A DNA stretch of 18,089 bases from Chlamydia trachomatis (GTDB lineage Bacteria > Chlamydiota > Chlamydiia > Chlamydiales > 2-12-FULL-49-11), in contig CAMBTZ010000014.1 of assembly GCA_945870925.1 (NCBI GenBank), forward strand, positions 1 through 18,089. The letters are read 5' to 3'. Each line of letters starts with the position of its first letter. The stretch's first letter is position 1. The notes beneath the pieces were generated by a model. It was not told the origin of the DNA. It searched no databases and was given only the letters and a program-made list of their open reading frames with translations. The position numbers were made by a program, and so were the translations under genes. Positions 15,135 through 18,089 of this stretch are shown here, piece by piece.

Positions 15135-15878
15135 ATGAAAAAATCATTTTTTATCCTCCTTTTCCTCTCTTTTTTTATAGTAATTGGTTGCAGTAAACCA
15201 AAGGAAGAGGGATTTAAAATTGGCATTGATCAGAGCTTTTTTCCTCTTAATTTAAGCGGGCAAACAATCAATGTATTTGCCTTTACAAATGAGCTCTTAG
15301 AAGAGATTTCTAAAATTAAAAAAACAGAACTTAACCGGATAAATTTAAGCTGGGACAATTTAGTTGAAAGCCTCTATCTTGAAAAGAGTGAAGGGATACT
15401 CTCTTCGGCTCCCCCCAATTTTATTAATCATACAAAATTTTCCTTTTCAAGCCCCCTTCTGAAAACAGGACCCGTCCTTGTTGTTCCTCTTGCAATCAAT
15501 AAAATAGAATTAAAAGATCTTAGCGGAGCTACGATTGCTATGGGAAACACAAATGAAGAATTGGACCTAATGAAAACATACCCACAAATTGAGTTTGTTT
15601 TTTACGACTCTATCATTGAAGCTCTAGAAGGGGTTAGTCAAGGAAAATATGGAGCCTGCCTAATCCCTATTCTTCCGGCTCACGCATTTTTAAAAGATCT
15701 ATTTCAAAACAGTCTGATGATCTCATCACCTGTTCTCACAGATGGTGCAATTAGGCTTATAACTATTAAGGACAAGCAAGAGTCGCTAATAAAAATTCTT
15801 AATGACGGGCTATCTGAGCTTCATAAAAATGGCACTTACGATGCCTTGATCTCCAAATGGGCCCTATATCAAAACTAG
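15135..15878 (+). CDS. Solute-binding lipoprotein, divergent member of bacterial extracellular solute-binding family 3
   Basis: A 247-residue protein with a lipoprotein signal peptide: MKKSFFILLFLSFFIVIGC, lipidated cysteine at 19. The mature part follows the two-lobe plan of amino-acid-binding family 3 proteins: FKIGIDQSFFPLNL, LSWDNLVESLYLEKSEGILS, FSFSSPLLKTGPVLVVP, the hinge return KDLSGATIAMGNTNEEL, YDSIIEALEGVSQGKYGACLI and the C-terminal INDGLSELHKNGTYDALISKW pattern (here LNDGLSELHKNGTYDALISKW). The arginine that usually binds the amino-acid carboxylate, just before FSxP, is missing (NFINHTKFSFS). No permease or ATPase gene is next to it, so ligand and partner are unknown. No Shine-Dalgarno is seen; it probably follows pit on the same mRNA. 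Its stop lies 2 nt from that of the convergent glgP. Confidence 0.82.
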   Translation: MKKSFFILLFLSFFIVIGCSKPKEEGFKIGIDQSFFPLNLSGQTINVFAFTNELLEEISKIKKTELNRINLSWDNLVESLYLEKSEGILSSAPPNFINHTKFSFSSPLLKTGPVLVVPLAINKIELKDLSGATIAMGNTNEELDLMKTYPQIEFVFYDSIIEALEGVSQGKYGACLIPILPAHAFLKDLFQNSLMISSPVLTDGAIRLITIKDKQESLIKILNDGLSELHKNGTYDALISKWALYQN

Positions 15879-15880
15879 TT

Positions 15881-18089
15881 TTAGATAATAAGGCATCGAT
15901 CACTTTGCTCAAATTCTTTTCGAACACGGGCTAGTTCTATAGGGTCAATAGGAACAGGTTTAATTCCCCAAATATTTTCTGCATAGTGCCGAATTGACTC
16001 ATCTGAAGAAAATTCACCCATAGAAGCTATGTTGTGAAGCGCATATTCAGCCCATTTTCGTGGATTTTGATAGAGTTCTTCCACTTTTTTCTGAGTATCA
16101 TAATAGGCTCTAAGGTCTTTCAAGACAAAATAGCGATCTCTATCATGCCCTTTTAAAAGCGAGTCATATATAGACTGAAGAACTGCTTGTTCGACTTCAT
16201 TATCAGCAAGTTCGCCACTCTTAAGCAGATCCATAGCCTCTCGTATTTGGCTATCTTTATGAAGTATATCCTCAGGATTATAACTTTTATCCTGATTCAT
16301 CTTACGAATTTCATCTGCTGTACTTCCAAAGGAAAATGGCCACCACTTATTAGTTACTGCCCGTCTCATTTCAATATTAGCTCCATCATCCGTCCCAATA
16401 GTTAAAGCTCCGTTCATAGCAAATTTCATATTACTTGTTCCTGAAGCCTCCTGACCTGCAGTTGAAATTTGATTGGATAGGTCAGCTGCCGGAATAATGA
16501 TTTCCGCTTTTGAGACATTATAATTTTCTATAAAAATCACCTTTAATTTCTCGCCAATGATTGGATCGTTATTCACTTTTTTAGAGAGAATATAAAAAAG
16601 ACGAATAATGTTTTTTGCCATATCGTAGCCAGGGGCTGCTTTACCGGCAATAATCACCTTTCTCTTTACAAGAATGCTATTGGGGTCCTTTTTTAATTCA
16701 TTGTAAAGCATGATGACGTGAATTGCCTTCATCAATTGCCTTTTATATTCGTGAATCCTTTTAACAAGGACGTCAAATATAGCATCTGCTTCTAAGAAGA
16801 ATTCTTTTTTTAAATCAACAGCTTGCCCGTATCGATCTTGTTTATATTTTACTAATGCATTAACAAGCCGCTTTTTATTCTCCATTTTAATGAGAAGAAA
16901 ACGGTCCTGTACATCTCTATCCGATGCAAATTCAGCTAATTTTGCAATTTTTGGAAAATCAGTAATCCATTCATCTCCAATAAGATCAGTAATCATTCTA
17001 GCAAGCTTAGGATTGCAACTTAAGAGCCATCGTCTTTGAGTAACACCATTTGTAACATTTGTAAATAATCCGGGGCGCATCTCTTCAAATTCGGGAAATA
17101 TATCATTTTTTAGAATTTTTGAATGGAGTTCTGCGACACCATTTACTTTATGAGAGCCAACAATAGCAAGGTTTGCCATACGAACTCTACCATTTTCAAT
17201 GATCGACATTTTTCTGACCCTGTCTTCATTATTAGGAAATCTTGCTCGAACTTGATTGCAAAACTCAAAGTTAATTTTTTCTATGATCTTATATTGACGT
17301 GGTAGAATTTCTGATATAATTGATCGATCCCAATCTTCAAGTGACTCTTTTAATACTGTATGATTTGTATAACTGCAAACTTCTCTAGTAATTTCCCATG
17401 CTTTACCCCAGGGCAAATTATGCTCTTCTGTCAAAATACGCATTAATTCGGCAATTACAAGCGCTGGGTGAGTATCATTAATTTGTATTCTCGTTACATT
17501 GGGAAATTCATCTAATGTTCTATGCATTAAAAAGTACTGCCTAAAGATGTCTTGTAAGGAAGATGTTACAAGAAGGTATTCCTGCTTAATTCGCATGAGT
17601 AAACCCAAGCTATTTTTATCATTTGGATAGAGAACATCGGTCACAGATATATTTTTATTTGCATCACTTAGATCACCTGCATTGAATCTTGCTATTTGGA
17701 AATTTCTTGGTGACTCTTTTGTTGTCCAGAGACGAAGAGTTAGCGCTGAAAAATCAGACTTCCCTCCATATCCAACAACAGGAATATCGTACGGCAGCGC
17801 TCTAACCTCCTCGTAATCAACAAGTGAATGAATTTCTTCATCATGAGCATTACGTCTTGAGATTACTCTGCCCCCATATTTCACCATTGTTGCAAATGAA
17901 TCTCGTCTCATTTCCCAGGGAACTTCACTAAGTAGCCAGCAATCAGGACGCTCAACCTGCACACCAAACCACAGCTCTTGCTCGAAAATTCCGTATTGAT
18001 ATCTCAATCCATATCCCATTGCACAGTAATGCTTTGTCGCTAAAGAATCAAGGTAACAAGCAGCTAATCTTCCAAGACCCCCATTGCCT
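15881..18089 (-). CDS. glgP: Glycogen/maltodextrin phosphorylase, N-terminus cut by window edge
   Basis: PLP-dependent enzyme that releases glucose-1-phosphate from glycogen ends in the cytoplasm. The window holds 735 codons; the reading frame is open to the edge, where GNGGLGRLAACYLDS precedes CAMGYGLRYQYGIFEQ, so the apparent ATG at 18019 is internal and about 90-110 N-terminal residues lie outside. Landmarks include the nucleotide-proximal GNGGLGRLA, RIQINDTHPALVIAELMR, NVTNGVTQRRWLL, VKRIHEYKRQL, AGKAAPGYDMAK and the PLP-lysine segment EASGTSNMKFAMNGALTIGT (lysine codon 16424-16426), followed by DDGANIE. The C-terminus (KPVPIDPIE, ending CLII) is complete. It matches CT248 in family. It converges on the lipoprotein gene with only 2 nt between the stops and no terminator visible. 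Confidence 0.96.
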   Translation of the reverse strand, partial: GNGGLGRLAACYLDSLATKHYCAMGYGLRYQYGIFEQELWFGVQVERPDCWLLSEVPWEMRRDSFATMVKYGGRVISRRNAHDEEIHSLVDYEEVRALPYDIPVVGYGGKSDFSALTLRLWTTKESPRNFQIARFNAGDLSDANKNISVTDVLYPNDKNSLGLLMRIKQEYLLVTSSLQDIFRQYFLMHRTLDEFPNVTRIQINDTHPALVIAELMRILTEEHNLPWGKAWEITREVCSYTNHTVLKESLEDWDRSIISEILPRQYKIIEKINFEFCNQVRARFPNNEDRVRKMSIIENGRVRMANLAIVGSHKVNGVAELHSKILKNDIFPEFEEMRPGLFTNVTNGVTQRRWLLSCNPKLARMITDLIGDEWITDFPKIAKLAEFASDRDVQDRFLLIKMENKKRLVNALVKYKQDRYGQAVDLKKEFFLEADAIFDVLVKRIHEYKRQLMKAIHVIMLYNELKKDPNSILVKRKVIIAGKAAPGYDMAKNIIRLFYILSKKVNNDPIIGEKLKVIFIENYNVSKAEIIIPAADLSNQISTAGQEASGTSNMKFAMNGALTIGTDDGANIEMRRAVTNKWWPFSFGSTADEIRKMNQDKSYNPEDILHKDSQIREAMDLLKSGELADNEVEQAVLQSIYDSLLKGHDRDRYFVLKDLRAYYDTQKKVEELYQNPRKWAEYALHNIASMGEFSSDESIRHYAENIWGIKPVPIDPIELARVRKEFEQSDRCLII

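Overview
The window comes from an AT-rich bacterial genome and looks like a member of the phylum Chlamydiae, more likely an environmental (Parachlamydia-like) lineage than Chlamydia itself. The argument is gene order recalled from Chlamydia trachomatis, not a search. A tail-specific protease gene lies next to rpsL-rpsG-fusA-rpsJ (as CT441-CT436). A second block holds rodA, birA, a pseudouridine synthase, gpmA, a NifS-like gene and a NifU-like gene (as CT726-CT720). A third pairs a PhoU-like gene with a phosphate permease (as CT691-CT692), and a glycogen phosphorylase follows. The blocks are joined differently from C. trachomatis, and several genes look lineage-specific.

Layout. Positions 1-1437 (minus) hold the N-terminal two thirds or so of a Tsp/Prc protease. 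Positions 1587-4916 (plus) are a compact str-type ribosomal operon (S12, S7, EF-G, S10) without tuf, closed by a strong hairpin at 4932-4976. Positions 4973-6441 (minus) hold rodA followed by a small lipoprotein gene joined to it by an ATGA overlap. birA (6471-7163, plus) diverges from rodA. An orphan 131-residue protein gene follows at 7372-7767, with a terminator. Positions 7829-10254 (minus) are a tightly overlapping gpmA, nifS-like, nifU-like operon. A RluB-type pseudouridine synthase (10290-10991, plus) diverges from gpmA. It converges on, and overlaps by 4 nt, a large unrecognised gene (10988-12859, minus). Positions 12992-15878 (plus) hold a PhoU-like protein, a PiT permease and a solute-binding lipoprotein. 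Positions 15881-18089 (minus) are glgP, cut by the window end.

Function. Most of the window is housekeeping: translation, envelope elongation (RodA), biotinylation, glycolysis (GpmA), phosphate import and glycogen breakdown, which fits an intracellular bacterium that stores glycogen. The part most worth attention is the NifS-like/NifU-like pair. The NifS-like protein keeps the fold signatures of a cysteine desulfurase, but the PLP-anchoring lysine is leucine, and the catalytic cysteine and most PLP-contact residues are gone. Its NifU partner has lost two of the three scaffold cysteines but keeps a perfect C-terminal CxxC domain. The pair remains intact, overlapping and in frame, which suggests a repurposed, non-desulfurase role rather than decay. 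Intergenic gaps are all shorter than about 210 nt. I saw no tRNA, rRNA, CRISPR array, insertion sequence or phage gene.
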